64,000 nt of DNA from Paraphoma chrysanthemicola (taxonomy: Eukaryota; Ascomycota; Dothideomycetes; Pleosporales; Phaeosphaeriaceae), in the NCBI GenBank assembly GCA_020744225.1, contig JAGMWG010000022.1, positions 310,001-374,000 of the forward strand. Reading direction: 5' to 3'. Of the stretch, positions 52,345-62,985 are shown in pieces; positions within the stretch are counted from its first letter, which is position 1, and the number at the start of each line of letters is the position of its first letter. The position numbers and the translations under genes are program-made. A model generated the notes under the pieces. It saw only the letters and a program-made list of their open reading frames with translations. It was not told where the DNA came from and searched no databases.

Positions 52345-55300
52345 TGTGGCTGGGTTGTGTGAGGGTTGTTTGGGTGGTTGAGTTGGGGTTGAAGGAAGTG
52401 TGATCCTTTGACGAGAATAACTCTTAGACGAGAAGTCGACCGGGTATTTCTTGTAATATACTTCTTGCAAGTCGTCGACGCAGTAATAGCAGTACTAGTC
52501 ACCGGAATCCGAATCGAACACTTCACGGGCCGAGGTCCTGATGAGAAAATCCAAGTCCGAACCAACGTTATGTGCAGCGATACGCAAGTCTTTATCTCTT
52601 CCCGAGCAAAGGTCCTGCGGCAATGAGTCAGATTTTAAACCCCCCTAAAACGACGCTGATGAACAATGATGATGATGCAACAGGGCTGAAATGTCGCCGC
52701 CAGTTGGCGCGTTGCGTTGGCATATGCATGCGTCTTGCAGCGCATTGCATAAGCCAGCCAGACGCACGCATGCAGTACCGCCCTGGAATGTCCTGGGCAG
52801 GGCTACCGGAAACCCCGGATTCGTACGAGGGGCTGACTTACTTGATATTGGAACCAGGATACACGTGTGTGTGGTGTGTGATTGGACGAATTTCGGAGCG
52901 AAGTATACGAACGCGAGGATTGGGACCGGTGAATGGATTTGTGGGGATGTTGCGAGATTGTCGCGGAGGGTCGATGGGTTTATGTATGGTTGGTCTGAAG
53001 AGATGAGACAGGGAGTAATGGGACGGATTATGTAGGTAGCCTAAGGGACAAGGGAGGAAGGGGGACTTATATTCCTGTTACGATTTTCTCACAAGGGGGG
53101 CAGGAAGGTGGATAAGTCAATGCTCTTTATATAGTTAGGTATAACAAGCGGGTACGATTCACCGCCGCCAAAGCGCACATCCTGGCCTTGACTCGCCATC
53201 GCAAGGGCCCGGCAAGCTTTGAGCAAGCAAAAGTAAAAACTAAAGCAGCTTGAATCGGGCATGATGCGCCACGGGGAAGCGGGCGGTTGCACTGTTCGCC
53301 CTTGCTTCGAAGTACCCGGTTGTTGCACTGGCGCGCACCCCACGCCGAAACCTTGCTGGGGCGTCTGGGGTACGTATCGGACTGCCTTGATCGGATTGCC
53401 GCGTTTGAGACAACGGGGACTGGTAATGGAAGATGCGGAGTCTGCATGCATGCGTACGGGCGGGACAAACACGGGATTGTAATGCAGTCTGGGCAGATAC
53501 GTTACACGATGCTGCTGCTTGCATGCGTTCAACGCGCATTCCTGTGAAGATGTCGCGGTTCTGGAAATAGTTGCCTAGCGAAAACGGGATGAAGAAGCAA
53601 ACCAACCAACCAACCGACTATAGCGTGGCCCGCGGGAAACTGCCGTGGGAGAAAGAACACGGTGTCTCTTGGGCCCCAACTCGCGAAGCAAAGTAAGGCA
53701 CCGCGCGCCACGGGCAGTCGTGGTGCAATCAAGGACAGACTTGATTCTCTGACCGCTTGTTGGAGCGAGTGTGTCTGTGTGGCATGCATCCCACGCGCAA
53801 GGCTTGCGGTAACAGGATGGGGAAAGTGGAGACTTTTCCCCGGGCCCGGTGCGGCGGGTATGCGTCCGCGTCTGGAACTTCTGGCGCCGTCTTGATGCCG
53901 TACTGATCCGCAGTGATTTGCGCTTGCGTTTTATCGCACGGCATACCTAAATCTCGCTGGGCTGCACACCGCACAGCAGACATCGCATGTACTGTACCTC
54001 GAGGCGAAAAGCGTCGCGCGCACAGAGTCAATGCGCGCAAGTCTCCTTCTCCTCGGCCATAAAGTTCCAGGTTAGGGAGGTGAGCGTTTCGGGGGATTTG
54101 TCTGAGCGCTCAGCACCGCATCTTATCCGGCCCTAATGTTCCTGCAATGAGCTTCTCGAAGCTGGATTCGAAGGACGCTCGAGCCGGACCAGCGTCCGGG
54201 AAAGCAGTCCACGACTCGTAATTAAGAACGCTCTTCCTTTGACTTTCTCCTTTCTTGCTAGCGATTTCGCAATTCGCGACGACCGGGAGATGTCCGGTAG
54301 AAATGTGACATTCGCCCGCCTGCATTGCGATACGCTGGCGCTGTTTGTGCTCGCCCGCAAACAAAGCTGTTTCGGCGCCGAAAAGCCTCACTGCGTCACG
54401 GCATCATGCTGGACATGTCGCTGCAGCCTCACCATTCTACACGTCAGCCCAACAGCGCATCATCCTGAATCCTGGCTTCTGGTCGTCTCTCGGGCCACAA
54501 TTGTCGTCGTCGTCGTGTCGTCGGATCGACGCCCAAGCACACCGCTGCCCCCCTCCCGAGGTCGTGCGATGGCGTGAATGTCGCCAAGACGACGACCAGA
54601 CCAATCTGTCATCTCGCCATATGTCACCGTGTCGAATAGGAAGTCATGGAAAGTAACCTGGGTTTGTGTTTGTCACACATCGTCAGTAAACGTTGCATGC
54701 TGCGTGTGCCCTAGCACGACGGCTAAGTAGGTTTCGGCGCCTGGCGGCTACTCGCTTTGGGCGCGCCGCATTCCCCGGATCACATCTTGTAGCCTGATCT
54801 GGGGTGATGGTTTCTGTTCCTTGCGTTAGGGCTGCGGGAGAAACTCCCCGCGACGGCGGTGCGACTTTGGGCTTCCGATGAGTGGGGCAGGCGAGGCGGT
54901 GGGGTGGCACAATGGGAGATGCGATTGTGGTGCGGTCACTTCTCTTCTGGACACTATCTGCTCTTCTGCATCCAAATTCCTTTGATATGGGAAGCTGTAT
55001 GTCTGTTTGCCTTACTTCCCTACAAATTCTTGAGCGCAAGGTCAAAGATGATTCTCTTGAAGTGAAAGTGCTGCCAATTTTATAGTGAAAAGGGCAGCAA
55101 TAGGCTCTTGATTGGTCTGGCTTGCAGAGTCCAGGCTTGTCGTCCCTTCGCGTTCACAACCTGGACAGATAAAAATGATAACGCGGTCTTGGACCTGCTG
55201 CGTTGCAGTGCGGTCCATCTCGATTATGATTACAGAACGAGTTGGAGTCAATTCGTCTTGATGAGGAGTAGTTATTTCTTCGTACTTCGCTGAGCTCTTC

Positions 55301-55529
55301 CACATTCACCTCGACTGCGTTTGCGTTGCTATGGCGAAGTTTCGGTGTAGGAGCGATCACGATCTCACCTTCACCTCATATACTGTCGTCGGGGAAAACT
55401 TTTAAATTTTACCTTGTACCGAGCTCCTCCACCGCCATACCCCCTCTCTCGGATTTTGGGCAACAAATGGTATCTTCATAGTATACCCACTCGAAGCTTG
55501 AATCCAACTGACAAACCAGCAGGTCCGAA
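52345..55529. other. Gene-poor region upstream of the large unknown gene
   Basis: About 3.2 kb without a supportable gene. Frames up to 147 codons exist on both strands near 53.1-53.5 kb, but all overlap and encode Cys/Arg/Pro-rich peptides without motifs. (CCAA)n-like words occur near 53605. The final 200 bp before 55530 are probably the promoter and 5' UTR of the next gene. Confidence 0.4.
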
Positions 55530-58220
55530 ATGCCGCCACCGAAGACATCAGCTCACCAAGTGCTCGACAAGCTGAAGAGCGCCTCAGGTACTGAGTACTT
55601 CCGCAAGATCGGAGCACTTTCCTACGAGGAGCGCAAAGTACTTTATGAGTACGCCATGGGAGATCGCCGTACCAGCGGCATAATTAATGCGCGTGGTCTG
55701 TCAATCGCTGGCACTGCACTGGGCTTGTCCCAACAACAAAGTGAGATGATGGCGGTGGGATACGACGAGCATATCAAGCACATATATCCATCGGAAACCG
55801 AGACCGATGGTCTGATGCAGCGGTCCGCGAAACAGGTGCCAAACGAAGCTATCTCGTCAATCGCGCAATACCGCGCCAAAGCGAAGATACTTTCAGAATG
55901 CATTTTTGACGATCATGATATACTACACTACGCATTAGCGTTCCACGAGGCGCTGATACGCAAGCGCTGGGCCAAAATGAGCAAGAAATCTAAGGAGGAA
56001 CTGTTACTCGCAGCTTGGCCGAACATGAGCCGCCGTCATCGCCCGGACTTGGAACGCATGTTGAGCGGACGAGATGCGAACAGAACACAGGGATGTACTG
56101 TGGAAGAGTCTAAGGAATACCTATGGCCATACATCAATCTCGAGGACCTGCTTCGTCCTACGGCTCTCCTCATGCTATTAAACTCGCGGGGACGACATGA
56201 TCCTGATGAGTTTGCCTACTCTGATCTGGAACTTGCTCCGATGTTCAAATCACGAAAAGAATTTCTAGCCTTGCACAAAGAGAGTGTCACTATGGAATTC
56301 CTTGGCTGCAAAACCGCGGAGACCTATTGGCAGTTTGTCGCGTGGGATGACTCGGTCGCCGCTTCCAAGAGCATGAAGGAAGGACGCACACTGCATGTTC
56401 AGCACGGCGTGCAGATTCTAGAGATTCAGCGCGGAATCTGGGAGTTTCTTGTTCAGTGTGTGGTGAGGATCCTGGAAGACATCATCAGCCCAGGCCTGCC
56501 ACCAGATTCGATTCCGATGCCAGAACCACCGCCTATCAAGTCGACTATTAAGCCGTTGAATTCCCTTAATATTGTAGCGCGAGACGCTCCCTACAAACTG
56601 CCTTCGAGACTCGACCTTCCTCGGCTTAAGTCTCTCGTCAGCGCACAGAAGAGCCAAGCCATCGATCATGCCATTGCGCTCAGAGAAGATCCTAGCTACT
56701 TCGTGGAAATGACGGAAAGGTATAGAAGCCATAGGGTGGAGTTCATTCCCGACGTGTACGGCTGTTCACACCCTTATTCGAAGGACTTTCCGAGTTACTG
56801 CAAAGCGCAGAGGCAGATGGCATCGGATGCCCATTTCTCTGTATTCTTCTGGCACGAGATTCAAGATCGGATCACGAAGTTGCAATATTTAGCCTCGAAA
56901 TATGCGCCCAATCTCGACCCAAAGAAGTCTTTGCCGTTCGACTATCTAGAGGCCATGGCTGAGACACGCCATTTCCTCGAGTGCGTCAGTGTGGACCTGA
57001 TCAGTCTAATCCAGGCAGAAGCCCCAGCTTCTCCGCCACTTCGCAAAGCCCATGTCCGTGATGATACTGGAAACGACAATCTGAGCATGTGTCGCATCCT
57101 GCCGTCTCTGACAGTCGATCCTGCGGATAAGATTCTTGGACATATCCTAGAGCTTCTCCGTATCTTCGAAGACAAAGGACTTCTAGAACTCTTCAGTCTT
57201 CACGTGATTCTTGACGAGTTCGAGCGACTGATGCAAGATGAACCACGAGCCAAGACACTCATTAGTCCCCACATCGCTTCCTCACTATCCCAGCTTTCTG
57301 TGCTGTCTGAGTGTCTCTATCATCTGCATCAATTCCAACCTTGGGCTCGAAAGGTTGAGAGTATGGTCGAGGAGAATGCCGCTCCATATCTCGCTCAGTA
57401 CGACACACTCATCCGTCATTGGGGTACCATAAATCACCTTTACGACAAGTTCTTCAATCGAAAGATGTTCAAAGTGGGTAAGCCAACAGACGGCAAGTTT
57501 CACTATCCCGCCGAAGTACGCCGCACGCGGGAGACGGTCGACGCCATGAGATCCGCTGAGGCTGCGCTGGATGCTTTCTGGAAAGCTGCCAATGCCCACT
57601 GGCTTGTTCATGCTGGAGCTTCACCCACGTTGCTAGTCCAACACATCATTGGAGATCGTGTCCTGCATAGAACACCCCCCTGGGTTAATCCAAAGGCAAC
57701 TCCCCGTTGCGGTACTCCGAATGGCAATATTGCGGATACTTCGATTCTCTTCTTTGGCTTCGACCATGACGTTAGCAAGCAGATCACAGGAAACTTCAGC
57801 AAGCTCTCAGTCTCGACTAAGGAAAAGAAAAAGACTCGTGGCCTTCTTGCTAACGAAGGAGCCGTCGTGAAAGACTCAGTCGTCGCCACCAATATTCCCT
57901 CATCCGGTCGATCCGTTGCAATTGATAAGCGCGCACTGAAAGTCTTCAAGAGCCTCTTTCACTCGCCCCACTCTCCCGACCAGCCTGGAGAAATATCTTG
58001 GCCCGACTTTCTGCATGCCATGGTCAAGGCTGGTTTCGGTGCTGAGAAGCTGCAAGGTTCCGCATGGCACTTCACGCCCCAGAACCTCGAACTTGACTGC
58101 TCGATCCAATTCCATGAACCACATCCTGGAAACAAGTTGCCGTTCACATGGGCTCGTCGCTACGGTCGCCGTCTTACGCGAGCTTTTGGCTGGTCGCTTG
58201 AAAGCTTCAAGCTTGCTTGA
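55530..58220 (+). CDS. Large fungal protein of unknown function with HicA-like C-terminus
   Basis: This intronless 896-residue protein starts MPPPKTSAHQVLDKLKSA; similar fungal proteins are often labelled hypothetical ipa protein, which says nothing about function. Residues 1-700 are helical and show no known catalytic motif, signal peptide or membrane segment. The last 75 residues are distinctive: EISWPDFLHAMVKAGF, then KLQGSAWHF, SIQFHEPHPGNKLPF and RRYGRRLTRAFGWSLESF. The order of these blocks resembles the small HicA/dsRBD-like fold (helix, Gly-Ser plus aromatic/His strand, His-Pro strand, helix), though the His pair expected after Gly-Ser is replaced by Ala-Trp-His. That relation is inferred. 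A broken copy of the last 110 residues lies at 62.6-63.0 kb. Confidence 0.8.
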   Translation: MPPPKTSAHQVLDKLKSASGTEYFRKIGALSYEERKVLYEYAMGDRRTSGIINARGLSIAGTALGLSQQQSEMMAVGYDEHIKHIYPSETETDGLMQRSAKQVPNEAISSIAQYRAKAKILSECIFDDHDILHYALAFHEALIRKRWAKMSKKSKEELLLAAWPNMSRRHRPDLERMLSGRDANRTQGCTVEESKEYLWPYINLEDLLRPTALLMLLNSRGRHDPDEFAYSDLELAPMFKSRKEFLALHKESVTMEFLGCKTAETYWQFVAWDDSVAASKSMKEGRTLHVQHGVQILEIQRGIWEFLVQCVVRILEDIISPGLPPDSIPMPEPPPIKSTIKPLNSLNIVARDAPYKLPSRLDLPRLKSLVSAQKSQAIDHAIALREDPSYFVEMTERYRSHRVEFIPDVYGCSHPYSKDFPSYCKAQRQMASDAHFSVFFWHEIQDRITKLQYLASKYAPNLDPKKSLPFDYLEAMAETRHFLECVSVDLISLIQAEAPASPPLRKAHVRDDTGNDNLSMCRILPSLTVDPADKILGHILELLRIFEDKGLLELFSLHVILDEFERLMQDEPRAKTLISPHIASSLSQLSVLSECLYHLHQFQPWARKVESMVEENAAPYLAQYDTLIRHWGTINHLYDKFFNRKMFKVGKPTDGKFHYPAEVRRTRETVDAMRSAEAALDAFWKAANAHWLVHAGASPTLLVQHIIGDRVLHRTPPWVNPKATPRCGTPNGNIADTSILFFGFDHDVSKQITGNFSKLSVSTKEKKKTRGLLANEGAVVKDSVVATNIPSSGRSVAIDKRALKVFKSLFHSPHSPDQPGEISWPDFLHAMVKAGFGAEKLQGSAWHFTPQNLELDCSIQFHEPHPGNKLPFTWARRYGRRLTRAFGWSLESFKLA

Positions 58221-59454
58221 GCTGACACATCGTATGTGGCCTTCGAAACGCTTACAATTGCCGTCGTTGGAAATGAACGCCGTCAGAGACGACTGCAGAC
58301 TTCTTGTCTAGCTTGGTTTGATGAGCTCTTGCTTGGTTAGAGCGTGGTGATAATATTGCGACCTTCCGGCGACGCAACTGGTCAACAAGCGCTTCTCAAC
58401 CATCATAGCATCCCTTGTGATAGCGAAAGGTGTTCGTCCGTACCGTATGCGCGATATCGCGATGTCCTTTCAGGATCGCACGTAGCTAGCAAGGTACTGT
58501 AGATGGTAAATTCATTTCTTAAAACTCCAAGTATTCGCGCTGATTTACGATATCCTGTGTACTCCTCTCTTGCGCCCACACCTTACTCTTTGAACTCCTC
58601 GTCTTTACACCGCTCGTTTTTTTATCTTCGCCTCGATCCGAACCGCACTATTCCTAGTCTTACCATGCTAAAATGTGTGTTGTTCAAGGCGCGAAACTAC
58701 CATTTCGTCTGTTCTGTTGAGACTGACGGTCACATTCGGCACCGATCATGTATGAAAACAAAGAACTGGAAATGCTCTCAATCGGTTTTTGGTTGGGGCC
58801 GGCGATGCGGAAGCTAACTCTCTAGGTATTGACCGTGGTTTGAGAACACGAGGGCATCATTTTAGGGTTCTTGAGTATTTTTTCTAGCAATACTTAGCGT
58901 TTGTATTGCTCAGCTCTTAAGTTGTGATTTTTCCCTATGTGTTAAGGCTCGCTATGCGACTAAAAGTACACAGATCGCTCTGCTGGAAATCGCCTTGCTC
59001 GGCAGGGTTGTCAATGAGACCGCCTGTATTGATAGGCTGGCTTGACTAGTTTGACAGGCTTTAAAGAAGACACATGAGTAGGTTGTCTAAGGGCTGTTGC
59101 AGGTTTTAAGGTTGCTCAACCATACGACTGCGCCCTTGACCGTCACGTGACTCCATATGATGCTATTCTTGGGTTATTGTTCCTTGGCATCTGCCCCTCA
59201 GGCTCGATTTCTCCACTCCCTTAAGTTCATCTAGCCTATCAAGCCAGCCGCCAAAAACACCAAGCCAAGCCAGCCGACCTGTATAACTACGAGCTAGCGA
59301 AGCCGAAGGCGCCAGCTAGCTTAACTGGCCTGTTTGACAACTATCGAAATCCGGAGAAAGTTTCAGGAGTGCCTTTCCACTAGTTGGCATAACTTAATAA
59401 AGCTGATATGCACAGCTTTACAACAAGGCTGCAGTCTACGAAATTCGGTGGCAG
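58221..59454. other. Intergenic region with inverted repeats upstream of galactose oxidase
   Basis: About 1.2 kb. It holds an 11-bp inverted repeat GGCTGGCTTGA (59035-59045) with its complement at 59239-59249, flanked by related GATAGGCT words, and a CACGTGAC box near 59143. A 104-codon frame at 58503-58817 shows no motif and is rejected. The repeats may be remains of a small inverted-repeat element or part of the galactose oxidase promoter. Confidence 0.35.
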
Positions 59455-61962
59455 ATGGCAATGATACGCTCTGTCGCATTTTCTCTCTTCTTACAGCTGG
59501 TAGCTGCAGTCTCCGTTACTGTCAGCGACTTCCAGCCGGGTAATCCTGGGACCAGTGCAATTGATCAAAACAACAACACGCTATGGCATAGCCAATACCA
59601 ACCAGCGATCCCTCTGCCTCACCGCGCAACGCTTGATCTAGGTATCGCGACCTGGATCAATGCCTTCACATACCTCCCGAGACAGGACGTAAAGCCTGGA
59701 AATTACATCTTCGGCAATATTGGTCGCCATGATATTCAAATAAGTGTGGACAACAACAGATGGTCAACTGTCGTCTCTCAGACTGTCTACGCAGATACTG
59801 CCGCTCTGAAGACGGAAAGATTCGCTGCTGTCCAGGCTCGTTATGTTCGCATCACAGCATTTACTGAGGCTGGAAATCGTGGTCCATGGACGAGCGCTGC
59901 AGAGCTTGGTGTCTTATTGAGTGGGAATCCGGTCAGCAGTTCCAGTACCAGGCCTAGCGTCCGGGCCAGTGTTGGGAGCAGCATCAACAGTTTCGTCACA
60001 CACATCACCACAGGCACCAGTGTCCCGGTCGGGCAAAGTACATCCACAAGCACAGCTGCTGTAAGCGCTGTCACAGCGATTGTGAATTCCATTACTGTCA
60101 ATTGTGCTCAAGCTGGGAATGAGGGCAGTAAAGCAATAGATGGAAACAAAGGGACCATCTGGCATAGTCAGTATGAACCCCAGATTGCGTTGCCGCACAA
60201 TGCCATTCTGGATCTCGGGGTTATTCAAAACGTTACCGGAGTTACCTATCTTCCACGCCAGGACGTTCCAGCAGGCGGTCAGATCTACGGCAACATCGGT
60301 CTACATACTGTCGAAACGAGCACTAATAGCGTCAACTGGGTACTTGCTTCACGGAGTACTTATGTCGATGATGCCACCATGAAGAGAGAAACATTCGCTG
60401 CCGTCGCTGCTCGCTACGTGAGAGTTACTGCGTTGACTGAGGCTGGGAATCGCGGACAGTGGACTAGCGCCGCAGAATTTGGTGTTCTCATCCTGTCGAC
60501 CGATACCGTGATCAAGCCGCCGAATGTTGGGAGCTGGAGTCCTGTAATCAGCCTACCTCTTGTTGCTGCAGGCGCTTTCCTCATCCCCGAAAGTGGGAAG
60601 CTCTTGTTGTTTTCTGCCAGCGGGCGTACGGACTTCGAATCCGCAAAGGGCAATACTCAAACCGCTACGTACGACCCAACAACTGGCGCGGTCTCTCAAC
60701 GCAACGTCCAAGAAACTGGACATGATATGTTTTGCCCCGGCTTGTCGTTAGATTTCGACGGTCGCGCAATAGTCACTGGCGGCAACGACAATTTTCCGAC
60801 AAGCATCTATACTCCGTCAACAAACGTTTGGTCTAGGGCAGCCGATATGAAGATCAAACGTGGTTATCAGTCCTCTACAACACTCTCAAATGGCCAAATC
60901 TTCCAAATCGGTGGCTCTTGGGTCCCGATAGAGCAACGCGGGGGCAAAAATGCAGAAATTTATAATCCGGGCACAAACACGTGGACGTTGTTACCTGGTT
61001 GCCCCGTCGCTCCCATGCTGACGAACGATGCCCAGGGTGTCTTCAGATCGGATAACCACGGATGGCTCTTTGGATGGAAAAATGCATCCGTCTTCCAGGC
61101 CGGTCCAAGTAAAGCCATGAACTGGTATGGCACAGCCAGTGGGGGTAGGTACATTGCCGCAGGTCGCCGCGCTGCTGATGGCGACTCAATGTGTGGCACC
61201 GCGGTGATGTACGATGCTCTGCAGGGCAAGATCTTCAGCGCCGGAGGATCACCCAGCTATGAAGAATCAGAGGCAAGCAACAACGTCCATGTCATAATCA
61301 TAGGTGAACCTGAAGGCACACCTTCAGTCACAAAGGTCGCTTCCATGGCTTATAAAAGAGCGTTCCACAACAGCGTCGTCCTTCCTGATGGCAAAATCTT
61401 CACGACTGGTGGTCAGACATGGGCCCGGCCCTTCTCGGACGCAACCGCTATCATGCAGCCTGAGATGTGGGATCCAGAAACGCAACAGTTCACCGTCCTC
61501 CCAAGCCATAGAATACCTCGCACGTATCACAGCATAGCGATCCTCCTTCTCGACGGGACAGTATTCACCGCAGGCGGAGGTTTATGCGGAGGTTGCGCAA
61601 CCAACCATCTCGATGCTGAGATTTTCAGCCCTGGATATCTATTCAACTCCAACGGCACATCAGCAAGACGGCCAGTCATTAGTTCTATTTCCAGGTCTTC
61701 GGTGGCGGTGGGAGCAAGTCTGATCGTTGAGATCGACATGCCGGTCACGAAGTTTTCGCTTATTCGATATGGCTCCGTGACACATACGGTCAACACAGAT
61801 CAGCGTCGTCTCCCGCTGGATGCTGTTTCATCGTCTGGAAACACTTATACAGTTACCATTCCCCGTGATCCAGGGATTGCTCTGCCAGGATACTGGATGC
61901 TGTTTGCATTGAACTCTGCGGGTGTGCCTAGCGTTGCGAGGACTGTGAAAGTAACACTTTAA
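59455..61962 (+). CDS. Secreted galactose oxidase (AA5) with two F5/8C domains
   Basis: This intronless 835-residue enzyme is a copper-radical oxidase that oxidises the C6 hydroxyl of galactose to an aldehyde, releasing H2O2. A signal peptide covers about residues 1-19. Two F5/8 type C (CBM32-like) domains follow at about 22-155 and 208-346, joined by a Ser/Thr-rich linker. The seven-bladed Kelch domain spans about 355-725 and an E-set domain ends the protein. All cofactor residues are present: Cys427 (HDMFCPG) and Tyr471 (RGYQSS) for the thioether radical, stacking Trp489 (GGSW), and copper ligands Tyr691 and His692 (RTYHSI) and His777 (VTHTVNTDQRR). Fusarium galactose oxidase has only one F5/8C domain (about 640-680 residues in all), so the tandem pair is unusual. 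Confidence 0.93.
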   Translation: MAMIRSVAFSLFLQLVAAVSVTVSDFQPGNPGTSAIDQNNNTLWHSQYQPAIPLPHRATLDLGIATWINAFTYLPRQDVKPGNYIFGNIGRHDIQISVDNNRWSTVVSQTVYADTAALKTERFAAVQARYVRITAFTEAGNRGPWTSAAELGVLLSGNPVSSSSTRPSVRASVGSSINSFVTHITTGTSVPVGQSTSTSTAAVSAVTAIVNSITVNCAQAGNEGSKAIDGNKGTIWHSQYEPQIALPHNAILDLGVIQNVTGVTYLPRQDVPAGGQIYGNIGLHTVETSTNSVNWVLASRSTYVDDATMKRETFAAVAARYVRVTALTEAGNRGQWTSAAEFGVLILSTDTVIKPPNVGSWSPVISLPLVAAGAFLIPESGKLLLFSASGRTDFESAKGNTQTATYDPTTGAVSQRNVQETGHDMFCPGLSLDFDGRAIVTGGNDNFPTSIYTPSTNVWSRAADMKIKRGYQSSTTLSNGQIFQIGGSWVPIEQRGGKNAEIYNPGTNTWTLLPGCPVAPMLTNDAQGVFRSDNHGWLFGWKNASVFQAGPSKAMNWYGTASGGRYIAAGRRAADGDSMCGTAVMYDALQGKIFSAGGSPSYEESEASNNVHVIIIGEPEGTPSVTKVASMAYKRAFHNSVVLPDGKIFTTGGQTWARPFSDATAIMQPEMWDPETQQFTVLPSHRIPRTYHSIAILLLDGTVFTAGGGLCGGCATNHLDAEIFSPGYLFNSNGTSARRPVISSISRSSVAVGASLIVEIDMPVTKFSLIRYGSVTHTVNTDQRRLPLDAVSSSGNTYTVTIPRDPGIALPGYWMLFALNSAGVPSVARTVKVTL

Positions 61963-62442
61963 TGCTCGCGTTATGCGAGGGTGTAAATACTTATTGTCTC
62001 GGCATTTTGATTTGCGTATTTAGAGCATACCTTCAGGCTCTTGATTGGCGAGGCATTTCTCTAGATTCTCTTGGACCGTATGGTACTATTATACGTTGGG
62101 CCATTAGTATATGATACTACATTCTGCACGTCGTTTCCTTCATACATGCCCTCAGCCCTCTTGAGCTTCTGTCGTCCTGTTAATACTCCAAACTGGTTCA
62201 CAATTTTCCACGATCCAACTCAATAAGTTACTGGTAATTTCTCCAAGCAAACATTGGGTCCTTCGACCTCGTCCAAGTGAAAGCGAGTACCAGCAGTTCC
62301 CCTTCAATTCGCCTTCACTTTGGCCCCACTCGACCTTGCTTCTCAGCCTTAGTAAGTCGCACACACAAACACTAACCTCTGATCCTGTTGTACTATATAT
62401 AATAACTACTGTCTTTAAATACTCTAATAGCAGACATTACAA
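61963..62442. other. Intergenic region
   Basis: The 3' UTR of galactose oxidase followed by an AT-rich stretch leading to the tRNA-like sequence. No gene is supported. Confidence 0.4.
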
Positions 62443-62595
62443 GGGCCCATGGTGTAATGGTAACACATTCCGCCTAACGACAAGCAATGATCGCCCACCT
62501 CGACCAGGCAGTAGTAGATGGGGAATTTGAGCCTGGCTTGGTGGGAAGTGAGCTTTGAGGGCGGAAAGACGTCGGTTCGAATCCGACTGGGTCCA
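62443..62595 (+). tRNA. tRNA-like gene interrupted by about 80 nt, anticodon uncertain
   Basis: The acceptor stem GGGCCCA (62443-62449) pairs with TGGGTCC (62588-62594), followed by discriminator A. The D arm GTGT/ACAC with loop AATGGTA, the T arm GTCGG-TTCGAAT-CCGAC and the internal promoter boxes (TGGTGTAATGG and GGTTCGAATCC) are all intact. An anticodon stem TTCCG (62468-62472) pairs with CGGAA (62562-62566). Between them lie about 89 nt, so an intron of about 82 nt is needed. The 5' loop reads CCTAACG, which lacks the invariant T at position 33; the 3' side carries CTTTGAGG, like a tRNA-Gln(TTG) loop. So it is either a tRNA with an odd intron position or a tRNA gene split by an insertion. 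Confidence 0.6.
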
Positions 62596-62609
62596 CTCTT
62601 TTTCCTGGT

Positions 62610-62985
62610 GAGAAGGCAAAAGACAAGACTCGCGGTATTGCAGCTGTCCTTGAGCAAGAAGGTGAGCGAGAAGAAGATGTCGAACAAGAAGAGCCCGCGA
62701 TCTTCAAGGTGGACAAGGACTCTTATCGCGTCTTCCAACCACCATTCCCTATTCCAGACGAGACCAAATTGTCCCCTGGCAAGATCAGCTGAACTGAGTT
62801 CATCGCCGCGTTCACCTAACTCGACTTTGCTTCGAGGTGCTTACATGGATCGGGCTGGAACTTCACGCCGATGGGCAAATTGGAGTACCTGGGAAGGAGC
62901 ATTCAATTTTATGAGCCACATCCCGAGATTACTGTCTCGCTTGAGCCGGTCTCCAACTTCGTTGAATTTTCCCTCATGACAGTAA
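62610..62985 (+). pseudogene. Relic of the C-terminal domain of the 55.5-58.2 kb gene family
   Basis: In the frame starting at 62610 the sequence matches the last 110 residues of the large unknown protein: KDKTRG, YRVFQPPFP, then WNFTP and SIQFYEPHPE in the same order and spacing. Two in-frame stops break it: TGA at 62790-62792, where the intact gene has Trp, and TAA at 62817-62819. The end of the domain (the Arg-rich helix) is lost or out of frame. It begins only about 15 bases after the tRNA-like gene. This is a decayed paralogue fragment. Confidence 0.65.
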
